Shown here piece by piece: positions 1-5,815 of a DNA stretch of 12,751 nt. Below the pieces are notes generated by a model. That model was not told where the DNA came from and did no database searches. It worked only from the letters and a program-made list of their open reading frames with translations. The position numbers and the translations under genes are program-made. The stretch is from Candidatus Saccharimonadota bacterium (GTDB taxonomy: Bacteria; Patescibacteriota; Saccharimonadia; Saccharimonadales; UBA4665), in assembly GCA_028289265.1 (NCBI GenBank), contig JAQGGU010000070.1:1-12751 (forward strand). The letters run 5' to 3'. Each line of letters begins with the position of its first letter. The stretch's first letter is position 1.

Positions 1-803
1 GTCTGATGGACCGCAATGACTGGGATGGAGCTTTTGAAAAGCTGTACGTCGAGGTTGCCAACGAAAAGTTCGGTATTTCCTGGCACGAAGCGGTAAGCGA
101 CGTGGTTTGCCTGGGCGTACTCGAGCAGGTCGCGGTTGCGCGATTCATCGGCGTATAGCTCAGTCTGGATAATGGTGTGGATAGGCTCGTCAATTTTCTC
201 AAGCGCGCTTCTAAACTCTTCGTAGGCTGGCACGTGCCGGTGCTCACCCAATGCGTACTTCGTCCCAATAACCCCCACGATCTTGTATCCGGAGTGCCGA
301 CTGTCGACGAGCAAATCAACGAGCTCGGCAGTCATGGTGGTATTGCCGACGATAAGGACGTTGTTGAGCCCAATCTTAAAGCTGAATAGTTCGGTACGTA
401 TCATGCGGGCAAGGTTGCGGAAAATAACTAAAAAGAGGAATCCCAGGGCAAAGCCATAGATCGGTACGAGTTTGGAGGGAAACAGCGGAGTAGCCGAAAG
501 AAAGTTTACGAAAATGACGGACAGCAGGCCAATGAATGAGCCTATTAATAACCGGCCAAACTCCACGAAGCGCTTTTCATAAATATTGTTGTTGTAGAGG
601 CCGAGTAGTCCAAAAATCAGGATCCAGAAAGGTAAGACCATGAGAAAAGTTTCAAAGTAGACCCGCGCGGGCACTTGGTTGGCAATCGGAATGTCGCTGA
701 TGGTGACGCGCAGTACATAGGCCGCCACGAAAGCCGCGATGAGGGCAAAGAAGTCCCCGAGCATCAGGAGCACGTTATAAATTTGCGAGGCATTGTTCTT
801 CAT
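1..803 (-). CDS. Polyprenyl-phosphate sugar-phosphate transferase, N-terminal part (cut by window edge)
   Basis: The reading frame stays open from an ATG at 803 down to base 1 (267 codons), so the C-terminal catalytic half lies outside the window. Visible are about four hydrophobic segments (residues about 10-30, 52-70, 86-104 and 112-130), then a Rossmann-like domain starting at NVLIVGN (148-154), and the stretch IPVIAVHQ near 260-267 that precedes the bacterial sugar transferase catalytic domain. This order matches the WbaP/WcaJ/EpsE type of exopolysaccharide glycosylphosphotransferase (CoA_binding_3-like domain plus Bac_transf). In that family the enzyme moves a sugar-1-phosphate from a nucleotide sugar to undecaprenyl phosphate at the inner face of the membrane, starting a surface glycan. 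The divergent neighbour is an O-antigen ligase-like gene, which fits. No SD precedes the start. The sugar used cannot be told. Confidence 0.88.
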   Translation of the reverse strand, partial: MKNNASQIYNVLLMLGDFFALIAAFVAAYVLRVTISDIPIANQVPARVYFETFLMVLPFWILIFGLLGLYNNNIYEKRFVEFGRLLIGSFIGLLSVIFVNFLSATPLFPSKLVPIYGFALGFLFLVIFRNLARMIRTELFSFKIGLNNVLIVGNTTMTAELVDLLVDSRHSGYKIVGVIGTKYALGEHRHVPAYEEFRSALEKIDEPIHTIIQTELYADESRNRDLLEYAQANHVAYRFVPGNTELFVGNLDVQLFKSSIPVIAVHQ

Positions 804-844
804 ATGTTTATGGGCGTATAACGCTATACTAAATTGTAGCACTC
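804..844. promoter_or_regulatory. Symmetric divergent promoter between sugar transferase and O-antigen ligase genes
   Basis: The 41 bases between the two start codons contain the inverted repeat GTATA-ACGC-TATAC (816-829). It gives a -10-like TATACT on the plus strand (825-830) and TATACG on the minus strand (820-815). A start 6-7 bases after each hexamer leaves leaders of only about 5-8 nt. Neither gene has an SD. A further minus-strand hexamer TACAAT lies at 838-833. No good -35 box is visible. The promoter function is inferred. Confidence 0.55.
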
Positions 845-2164
845 ATGAAGAAGTTCATCTCTATTCTGCCCAATTACCTGGCGCGTATCAGCGCAGCCAT
901 TATTGCACTTATGCCTTTCCACGCCTTCATGACTGTCTGGCTCTCGAGTGGAGTCGGTCACTACACGCTTGTCAGGTTATGGAAGGAGATATTGCTGTTA
1001 CTGCTGCTTGTAGGCGCCGGCTTCCTGTTCGTGACGCAGCCTAAAGTCCGGGCGGCTTGCAAACGCCAACCTTTGATAGGGCTGATGTGTATATATGTAT
1101 TGTTTGTAATCCTGGTAGGTGGCGTTGCTTATATATTTGATGGGGTAAGTCTCAAAGCCTATACTTACGGCGTGCTGCTTGATAGCCGATACCTGGTGTT
1201 CTTTTGTGTGACATGGCTTGCGACCCAGTACAGCGACCTATTGGTGCGTTTCTGGAAACACCTCTTGCTCATTCCGGCAGCTGTAGTTGCTGGCATTGCG
1301 GCCTTGCAATATACGGTGCTGCCGGCTGATTTCCTACGGCATTTCGGCTACGGGCCAGATACGATTCGCCCAACACTGACTATCGACCAAAAGGATGCCT
1401 ATAAGCGCGTCCAGTCGACGCTGAGAGGGCCAAATCCGTTCGGGGCATATCTTGTCGTGGTACTCAGCGCACTGAGCGCTTTGCTGCTTAAGATTAAAAA
1501 CCAGCGCCTTGGGCTGATTGTCTTGTACGTACTTGCTGGCCTGGCGCTTGTTTTTACGTTTTCGAGGAGTGCTTGGCTGGGCGCGCTTGCCAGTACCGCG
1601 TGGCTATTATGGATGGCAGTCAGTTCAATGAGGTGGCGTAAGGTTCTGCTTGTCGGTGGAGCCGCGGCACTGGTGTCGTTTGGTGCGCTTGGTTATTTGC
1701 TTCGGGAAAATGACCACTTTCAAAATGTATTCTTCCACACTAATGAGCATTCGCAGTCGTCTGAAAGTTCCAATTTCGGCCATGCGAAAGCGGTCAGTGA
1801 AGGGCTAAAGGATATAGCGCGGCAGCCATGGGGAAGCGGCACGGGTACGGCCGGCCCGGCATCCGTTTATAATGCTAGTGAACCTAGGATCGCGGAGAAT
1901 TATTTCGTCCAGATTGGCCAGGAAATTGGTATCGTCGGGCTCTCGCTATTCTTAGTAATAAATATTTTAGTTTCCAAATTGTTATGGCAACGTCGACGAC
2001 ATACCCTTGCTTCTGTGTTGCTTGCCAGCTTTATAGGTATTACGGTCATTAACTTGCTGATGCACGCTTGGGCTGACGATACGCTTGCTTATATTTGGTG
2101 GGGCTTGGCTGGTGCGGCTGTCGCTTTGCCGATTGCGAAAGAAGGCCATGAAGTTGCCAGCTAA
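845..2164 (+). CDS. O-antigen ligase / polymerase family membrane protein (Wzy_C-like)
   Basis: A 439-aa polytopic membrane protein with many hydrophobic segments spread over its length. Two features are typical of the O-antigen ligase/polymerase superfamily (WaaL, Wzy, PglL): a conserved helix end with FTFSRSAWLG (residues 237-246, Arg241) and a large loop between late membrane segments (about residues 285-350), followed by ENYFVQIGQEIGIVG (from 351). These enzymes join or polymerise lipid-linked glycans on the outer face of the membrane. Whether this one is a ligase, a polymerase or a glycosyltransferase acting on protein cannot be decided. It is the first gene of a cluster with a GtrA-like gene (overlap 17 bp) and is divergent from a sugar transferase, so a role in surface polysaccharide assembly is likely. 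The start at 845 is chosen because it directly follows the promoter hexamer. Confidence 0.82.
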   Translation: MKKFISILPNYLARISAAIIALMPFHAFMTVWLSSGVGHYTLVRLWKEILLLLLLVGAGFLFVTQPKVRAACKRQPLIGLMCIYVLFVILVGGVAYIFDGVSLKAYTYGVLLDSRYLVFFCVTWLATQYSDLLVRFWKHLLLIPAAVVAGIAALQYTVLPADFLRHFGYGPDTIRPTLTIDQKDAYKRVQSTLRGPNPFGAYLVVVLSALSALLLKIKNQRLGLIVLYVLAGLALVFTFSRSAWLGALASTAWLLWMAVSSMRWRKVLLVGGAAALVSFGALGYLLRENDHFQNVFFHTNEHSQSSESSNFGHAKAVSEGLKDIARQPWGSGTGTAGPASVYNASEPRIAENYFVQIGQEIGIVGLSLFLVINILVSKLLWQRRRHTLASVLLASFIGITVINLLMHAWADDTLAYIWWGLAGAAVALPIAKEGHEVAS

Positions 2165-2561
2165 AGCCAGGGTAATGCAGTTTGTCGAGTATTTTATCGG
2201 CGGCGGCGTATTTTTCTGGAGCGGCTACATCACATTCGGCATCTGCTACAGTGTCTTTCATTGGCAGTGGTGGCAGGCCAAGCTTCTGGCGGACACTATC
2301 GGGTGGACGCTCAATTACCTGGTGCAGCGGTACTGGGCTTTTACGAGCAAGGGCTTATCAAAAAACGAGTCAAAAAACCGCACACGATACATCATTGTGT
2401 CGGTAGTCGATACGGTTCTGGACTATGCGATCGTCGGGGGGCTGAACGCCGTGGGAGTTTCTCCGTATATAGGCATGTTCGTTGCGGCCGGATTCTTTAC
2501 GGTTTGGAACTATATGTTGTATCGTTTCTGGGTTTTCAGAGAGGAGTATAATAAAGCATAA
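2148..2561 (+). CDS. GtrA-like membrane protein
   Basis: A protein of 137 aa with four hydrophobic segments, the usual size and topology of the GtrA family (small membrane proteins thought to move polyprenyl-phosphate-linked sugars across the membrane). Features seen are FVEYFIGGGVFFWSGY near the N-terminus, LADTIGWTLNYLVQRYWAF between helices 2 and 3, and WNYMLYRFWVF at the end. The repeated aromatic NY-x(2,3)-RYW/RFW pattern is typical of GtrA. I chose the ATG at 2148, which has AAGG just upstream and gives a 17-bp overlap with the preceding gene. The ATG at 2175, with AGGG upstream, is an alternative. A longer frame from 2085 would cover the end of the neighbour and is less likely. Translational coupling with the ligase-like gene is inferred. 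Confidence 0.8.
   Translation: MKLPAKARVMQFVEYFIGGGVFFWSGYITFGICYSVFHWQWWQAKLLADTIGWTLNYLVQRYWAFTSKGLSKNESKNRTRYIIVSVVDTVLDYAIVGGLNAVGVSPYIGMFVAAGFFTVWNYMLYRFWVFREEYNKA
2547..2552 (+). promoter_or_regulatory. -10-like TATAAT in the gtrA-like gene end, ahead of the LexA-type gene
   Basis: A perfect TATAAT lies 11 bases before the ATG at 2564, inside the last codons of the preceding gene. A start about 7 bases downstream would leave a leader of roughly 4-5 nt. GAGGAG (2541-2546) is too far (17 nt) to act as a normal SD. The LexA-type gene may thus have its own promoter inside the cluster. Confidence 0.4.
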
Positions 2562-2563
2562 GC

Positions 2564-3022
2564 ATGACTACAGATACCTCAAACAGCATCCGTCCCACCA
2601 AAAAACAACGAGAACTTCTCTCATATATAGAGCAGTTTATTGGCGAACATGGCTACAGCCCAAGCTACCGGGAGATTATGAACGGACTGCAATATACGTC
2701 TGTAGCCACGGTATCATTGCACGTCAATAGCCTGATTGGTCGAGGACATTTGCGTAAGCGCGACCGCTCGGCACGATCCTTGGAAGTGGTCAGCGGCAGT
2801 GCTGCGGTGCTTACATCTAAGGACATTCAGCCGGCTGAAGAAAAATGGCTTATTGAGAAAGTTGAACAATTATTCAAGCAACTGGAAACGGCTGATGAAG
2901 TGAACCAAGGGGCAGTCGACGAGCTGTATGTGCTCGTTGGCTCTTTAAAAATCCTCGGCCTGCAAGGAGCGGCGCAAAGTTTTATTCCGAGGCTCAGCGA
3001 AATTGGTAAAAAGGTAGCGTAA
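2564..3022 (+). CDS. LexA-type winged-helix DNA-binding protein lacking the S24 peptidase domain
   Basis: A 152-aa protein. Residues about 11-75 match the LexA N-terminal DNA-binding domain: PTKKQRELLSYIEQFI, then GYSPSYREIMNGLQYTS, VATVSLHVNSLIGRGHLRKR and a small wing ending in SLEVV. In LexA this domain is followed by a self-cleaving serine protease (Ser-Lys dyad, about 120 aa more). Here it is followed by about 75 residues that look helical (EEKWLIEKVEQLFKQLETAD...), with no cleavage site and no catalytic dyad. It is therefore probably a transcriptional regulator that cannot undergo RecA-stimulated self-cleavage. The helical tail may serve for dimerisation or ligand sensing (inference). 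It sits between surface-glycan genes and a membrane protein gene whose start codon directly follows its stop codon. Targets are unknown. Confidence 0.78.
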   Translation: MTTDTSNSIRPTKKQRELLSYIEQFIGEHGYSPSYREIMNGLQYTSVATVSLHVNSLIGRGHLRKRDRSARSLEVVSGSAAVLTSKDIQPAEEKWLIEKVEQLFKQLETADEVNQGAVDELYVLVGSLKILGLQGAAQSFIPRLSEIGKKVA

Positions 3023-3727
3023 ATGGCTAAAACAAAAGGGAAAGAAAAAACCGATAAGCGCTGGGATGCGAAGCCGTCCCACAAAATACGCCATACTATC
3101 CTGACGGTCGTTATTACTTTGCTGATTGTTGGCAGCGGCGCCTACGCATATTTTTTCTTTAGCAGCGATACAGAAGCGTCGATTCAAAACAGCCCTACTA
3201 AGCTCGCGACAAGGACTATTGCCTCTCCTGCGGAAACAAACCTGCGCTTTGACGAAGAAGCGTTTGCTTTTAGCCTTCCAAAGGAATGGAAAAAGATTGG
3301 CCAGCAGAGCACGGGTCCTTACCGCAAATACAGCTACCAGAGCGGACTTAAGAATGCAGAGAACCGCTACCTGGATGTTTATATCGATGCACTGCCGTTA
3401 AATATGGCAGTGAATAAGGCAGTGGCTGTACGTAGCGAGGGCTCGACGCTGAGTCATGGGACAGTATCAGATAATTGCACCGAGTTTACGACCAAAGGAT
3501 CTGCTCTGATAGCTCCAGCCAAGTGGGACGGAGTCGACTTTTTGTGCGATATGGACGCAACGGGCCGCAATGTGATTGGTACGAGTGCGGCAGGCAGCAT
3601 TAATAAGGTGGAGCTTACGAACGCTGGTTTTACAAAGCACATGTTCTTTTTTGTCTATACTGACCACAATTTCAATCCGGATTATGGTATCTTCTACGAC
3701 TTCCTAGATTCGTTTAGCGTGAAATAA
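3023..3727 (+). CDS. Single-pass membrane protein with extracytoplasmic domain, function unknown
   Basis: I do not recognise a family. The 234-aa product starts with a basic, lysine-rich stretch (residues 1-25), then one hydrophobic segment (about 25-48, HTILTVVITLLIVGSGAYAY FFF), then about 185 soluble residues. This is the pattern of an N-in, C-out anchored protein. The outer part holds two cysteines (in DNCTEF and DFLCDMD) that could form a disulfide; a DsbA-like protein is encoded about 3 kb downstream. The spacing FAFSLPKEWKKIGQQS... recalls PsbP-like or other small secreted beta domains, but this is only a resemblance. The start codon follows the stop codon of the LexA-type gene with no gap, and AAGGTAG upstream can serve as the SD, so the two are likely cotranscribed. 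Confidence 0.7.
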   Translation: MAKTKGKEKTDKRWDAKPSHKIRHTILTVVITLLIVGSGAYAYFFFSSDTEASIQNSPTKLATRTIASPAETNLRFDEEAFAFSLPKEWKKIGQQSTGPYRKYSYQSGLKNAENRYLDVYIDALPLNMAVNKAVAVRSEGSTLSHGTVSDNCTEFTTKGSALIAPAKWDGVDFLCDMDATGRNVIGTSAAGSINKVELTNAGFTKHMFFFVYTDHNFNPDYGIFYDFLDSFSVK

Positions 3728-3878
3728 AGGCCATTTACGTTTGCGCATTTTGGGCGCATGACTGCGACTCCGCTTCCTCACCTTATTATAAATACGGCTT
3801 CGAACCGTCGCTTATCCTGCATCCCAAACTGCACTAAACGTAAATACTCTACACAGAGGTAAGGCGATACAAAATTAC
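3728..3878. other. Gene-free stretch with long-range inverted repeat (possible structured RNA)
   Basis: No credible ORF is seen on either strand. ATTTACGTTT (3733-3742) is the exact reverse complement of AAACGTAAAT (3836-3845), closing a domain of about 110 bases. Inside are short hairpins: TGCGC/GCGCA (3742-3746/3754-3758) and ACGG-CTTCGAA-CCGT (3794-3808). None is followed by a T-tract, so a normal terminator for the upstream gene is not evident. It could be a small RNA, a 3' UTR structure or chance. Confidence 0.35.
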
Positions 3879-3904
3879 AGTATGAGCTTGTATACAAAAA
3901 TACT
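3879..3904. promoter_or_regulatory. Nested palindrome, operator-like, upstream of riboswitch
   Basis: The perfect 10-bp palindrome TTGTATACAA (3888-3897) is flanked by the inverted repeat AGTAT (3879-3883) and ATACT (3900-3904). A -10-like TACTAT (3901-3906) overlaps its right edge, and TACACT (3929-3934) follows. This is a plausible promoter/operator region for the riboswitch transcript. Which hexamer is used cannot be decided by eye. Confidence 0.35.
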
Positions 3905-3941
3905 ATATGTAGCGTAAGCTTTTACTGTTACACTACTAGAA

Positions 3942-4055
3942 CTTAACAACTAATGCTGGAATCCTGTGTAAATCAGGAACTGTGCCGCAACGGTAAAAAG
4001 GTGCTCATTAACCTCAAAGGAAAAAGAGCAGCCGGAGACTTTGGCTATGCCAAAG
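3942..4055 (+). ncRNA. Candidate cobalamin (B12) riboswitch aptamer
   Basis: The stretch from 3942 reads TTAACAACTAATGC, then GGAATCCTGTGTAAATC (3958-3974), AGGAACTGTGCCGCAACGG (3975-3993) and TAAA. This lines up with the conserved cobalamin aptamer core as in the E. coli btuB leader (AATCCAGTGCGAATCTGGAGCTG, then GCGCAGCGGTAA). The helix TCCTG/CAGGA (3962-3966/3974-3978) keeps its pairing where btuB has CCAG/CTGG, so one pair differs in a compensated way. About 35 bases further, AGCCGGAGACTTTGGC (4030-4045) resembles the B12 box (consensus AGYCxGRAxACCxGCC), one base shorter in the centre. P5/P6-like CCG-CAA-CGG is at 3985-3993. A 5' partner for a long closing stem was not found, so it may be a compact class-II type. 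A perfect 7-bp hairpin CTTTGGC-TAT-GCCAAAG (4039-4055) ends the aptamer region. Covariance-model support was not available. Confidence 0.72.
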
Positions 4056-4063
4056 CCCTGCGC

Positions 4064-4092
4064 GACGAGAAAAAACTTGGTTTTGTCTCGTT
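4064..4092 (+). promoter_or_regulatory. Hairpin in riboswitch expression platform
   Basis: ACGAGA (4065-4070) pairs with TCTCGT (4086-4091). After one mismatch, AAAAC (4072-4076) pairs with GTTTT (4080-4084), leaving loop TTG. There is no T-tract after it, so it is probably a spacer or kissing hairpin and not a terminator. Confidence 0.45.
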
Positions 4093-4130
4093 AACCCTTA
4101 AGTCCGATACAGCTACTAATAAAGTCTTCC

Positions 4131-4167
4131 GAGCAGAAGCAGCTGTACTAGTTACTGACCTCTGCTC
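4131..4167 (+). promoter_or_regulatory. Antiterminator pairing of the riboswitch
   Basis: GAGCAGA (4131-4137) is the exact complement of TCTGCTC (4161-4167), which forms most of the left arm of the terminator. The two helices exclude each other. The hexamer GAGCAG also occurs inside the aptamer (4026-4031), where it can pair with TGCTC (4002-4006), so strand exchange between aptamer and platform is possible. Confidence 0.5.
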
Positions 4168-4188
4168 ACGAAGCGGGGGTATTTTTAT
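4158..4188 (+). terminator. Intrinsic terminator ending at the start codon of the 473-aa gene
   Basis: ACCTCTGCT (4158-4166) and AGCGGGGGT (4172-4180) form nine continuous pairs (two G-U) around loop CACGA, followed by ATTTTTAT (4181-4188). The ATG at 4189 comes next. Transcription would stop before the coding region. The right arm also holds the only SD-like run (GGGGG, 4175-4179), so the same helix could block translation. Confidence 0.72.
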
Positions 4189-5610
4189 ATGGGGGCAGCG
4201 GCGTTCGTGCACGAAAGACCGGTTGACGTTTTTCTGATTGAGACACCGGAAATCTTTGCGGTGGCCGCTCCAGAACTGCCGGAAGACCAGCTTATCCGCG
4301 CCCGCGCTGAACGGCTTATCCGCCGCGCTAGTGCCGCCATTATCGCAGAAGAGGTCGAGCTTGTAGAAATATGTAGTGAAGCCCCTGTTCGCTATGCATC
4401 TTTGTTTGAAGCTATACAGTGCGCCGCCAACGGAGACGAGCGGGCGCGAAAACTAATCACTGCAGATGTACAAACTGATACCGGAGAGCGCACGATAAAA
4501 GCAGGGAACATTACTGAGATAGAGCTGACCACTGATGAAGATGGCAATATATGGCAATACGGCCAGGAAATGGATGACGTATATGTTAACGCCCTTCGGT
4601 ATGCGGCTGACGGCTGGCAAATGCGCGAGCGCAGCGAGATTGAGGCGCGTAATGGTACCCGCATTAAGCACCACAACCGTTCGGGTAGATTAAATGACGA
4701 TTACTTTGTGGCTTTCTCTTGTGTCGCGGATAATATGACTACTAAAGAACTGCAGGAGACAGGTTTTTTCACTGATACCATGTCGGTAGTCATTCAGGTA
4801 ACGCACTCCAATGATGGGGTACTGACCACTCAGTCAGCGTTCGTCGCCGGTGTTAAGCACCCGGAAGGTCCCAGACACGATATCAAGGCTGTTGTAGGAG
4901 TCGCAGAGCGCTTCGGTGTGGATTTAAGCGGAAAGACAAGCGCTCAAATACTGGACAACCCTCTTTTGATACCCAAAGAACTTATGCCAAACGGCGTGCT
5001 GGATCTCGTGCGTATGTATGATGAAGCGGCAGGGGGCACTTTTTTTGGCCAAGACAAATCTATTGAGGATTACCAAGAATACGCTGCATTCTGTAAGCGG
5101 CGTGAAGCCAATTTCAAGCCGAAAGTCGAGCGGATAGTCAATGAACTTATCGCTGAGGCGCCCACAATTACCTCTCCTGAAATGGCGACCGAGCGCCTAG
5201 GCAAAATTTCCGCAAAGTATATGGTAGAGATGGCCGTTCAGGATAAGACGATTAATCCCGATGTATTTGGAGGGGGTGCCGCCGCCCGTATTGAAGTGGC
5301 CCGTTGGCATGTCGCACACGGAAACTATGAACAAGCTGCACAATTAACCAAAGAAGCGGTGCGGGTCGAACGATCCTCCTCATGCCCGAACGGAAAATCC
5401 GGTGTACGCACCGAAAAGTCCTTTGATGATGTAAGTGAGAGCGGTGAGTCCGATACTTCGGAAGGCGATTCCGGCGATTGTGAGTTTGTATCCAAAGAGT
5501 GTCCGGAATGTGGCGCCAAGGATGTCAAAACCGTCGTTAAAAAAATTAGCACGACTGCCAAGCGTATCAGCGGCAGCTGCGGATGTTCCGTCACTGCCTC
5601 AAACGGCTAA
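4189..5610 (+). CDS. Uncharacterised 473-aa protein with C-terminal zinc ribbon, riboswitch-controlled
   Basis: I cannot assign a family. No signal peptide or membrane segment is seen, so the product is probably cytoplasmic. Regions: a mixed N-terminal part (1-75, charged helices around PEDQLIRARAERLIRRA); a domain rich in acidic and beta-prone residues (about 75-260, with GNITEIELTTDEDG and YFVAFSCVAD); a helical part (about 260-395) ending in AARIEVARWHVAHGNYEQAA, which looks like a TPR-type helix pair; a Ser/Glu/Asp-rich linker (about 400-430); and a zinc ribbon CPEC (438-441) with CGC (464-466), close to the C-terminus. I recall similar long hypothetical proteins from Saccharibacteria, but not their role. 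The start at 4189 abuts the terminator. The next gene begins 19 bases after its stop behind its own TATAAT. Being soluble, it is unlikely to be a B12 transporter itself. It shows no motif of B12-dependent ribonucleotide reductase. Confidence 0.8.
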   Translation: MGAAAFVHERPVDVFLIETPEIFAVAAPELPEDQLIRARAERLIRRASAAIIAEEVELVEICSEAPVRYASLFEAIQCAANGDERARKLITADVQTDTGERTIKAGNITEIELTTDEDGNIWQYGQEMDDVYVNALRYAADGWQMRERSEIEARNGTRIKHHNRSGRLNDDYFVAFSCVADNMTTKELQETGFFTDTMSVVIQVTHSNDGVLTTQSAFVAGVKHPEGPRHDIKAVVGVAERFGVDLSGKTSAQILDNPLLIPKELMPNGVLDLVRMYDEAAGGTFFGQDKSIEDYQEYAAFCKRREANFKPKVERIVNELIAEAPTITSPEMATERLGKISAKYMVEMAVQDKTINPDVFGGGAAARIEVARWHVAHGNYEQAAQLTKEAVRVERSSSCPNGKSGVRTEKSFDDVSESGESDTSEGDSGDCEFVSKECPECGAKDVKTVVKKISTTAKRISGSCGCSVTASNG

Positions 5611-5616
5611 TGAGCG

Positions 5617-5622
5617 TATAAT
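5617..5622 (+). promoter_or_regulatory. TATAAT box placed for leaderless transcription of the zinc-ribbon gene
   Basis: A perfect TATAAT is separated from the ATG at 5630 by exactly seven bases (TAGGTCT). The expected transcription start is then the A of the ATG. No SD is present. No good -35 box is visible. Confidence 0.55.
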
Positions 5623-5629
5623 TAGGTCT

Positions 5630-5815
5630 ATGGCAACCAATAAAAACAGTGCCGAAGAGGGTGTGGTCTACCAAGAATTAGTTCGAGAGCAATCTCCCGA
5701 GCTGTTTTGTGATGCCTGCGGATTTTACCCTATTGAGCCGGTGCATGGACATTTCATGTGCCCAAGCTGTCATATGCCGACTAAATGTTGCGAGGGAATG
5801 CCGGCGAATGTCTAG
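5630..5815 (+). CDS. Small zinc-ribbon protein (61 aa)
   Basis: This short protein has a CxxC pair at 27-30 (CDAC) and another at 44-47 (CPSC), 13 residues apart, the layout of a one-knuckle-pair zinc ribbon, plus CC at 53-54. The N-terminal 25 residues are polar and acidic. The function is unknown; small zinc ribbons often bind nucleic acid or act as adaptors (family knowledge). The ATG at 5630 is chosen because it follows a TATAAT box by seven bases; a longer frame from 5435 would run through the preceding gene. Its last 8 bases overlap the nadD start, so the two are probably translated from one message. Similar Cys-rich small ORFs fused or next to nadD are not something I can recall. Confidence 0.72.
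   Translation: MATNKNSAEEGVVYQELVREQSPELFCDACGFYPIEPVHGHFMCPSCHMPTKCCEGMPANV

Noticed and set aside
2862..2877. SOS-box-like palindrome TTGAA-N6-TTCAA
   Set aside because: It is inside the coding region of the LexA-type gene with no promoter near it, and such short palindromes occur by chance.
3742..3766. Terminator after the 3023-3727 gene
   Set aside because: Stems of 4-5 bp (TGCGC/GCGCA and CGCA/TGCG) compete with each other and no T-tract follows.
3790..3812. tRNA T-arm-like hairpin (GGCTTCGAACC)
   Set aside because: The stem pairs only as ACGG/CCGT with loop CTTCGAA, so the TTCGA is not in the canonical loop register. No acceptor, anticodon arm or CCA end is found around it.
3953..4237. 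94-codon plus-strand ORF beginning ATGCTGGAATCC
   Set aside because: It lies over the cobalamin-aptamer-like core and the terminator, has no SD, runs into the next gene and yields a protein with no recognisable pattern. The conserved RNA core explains the sequence better.
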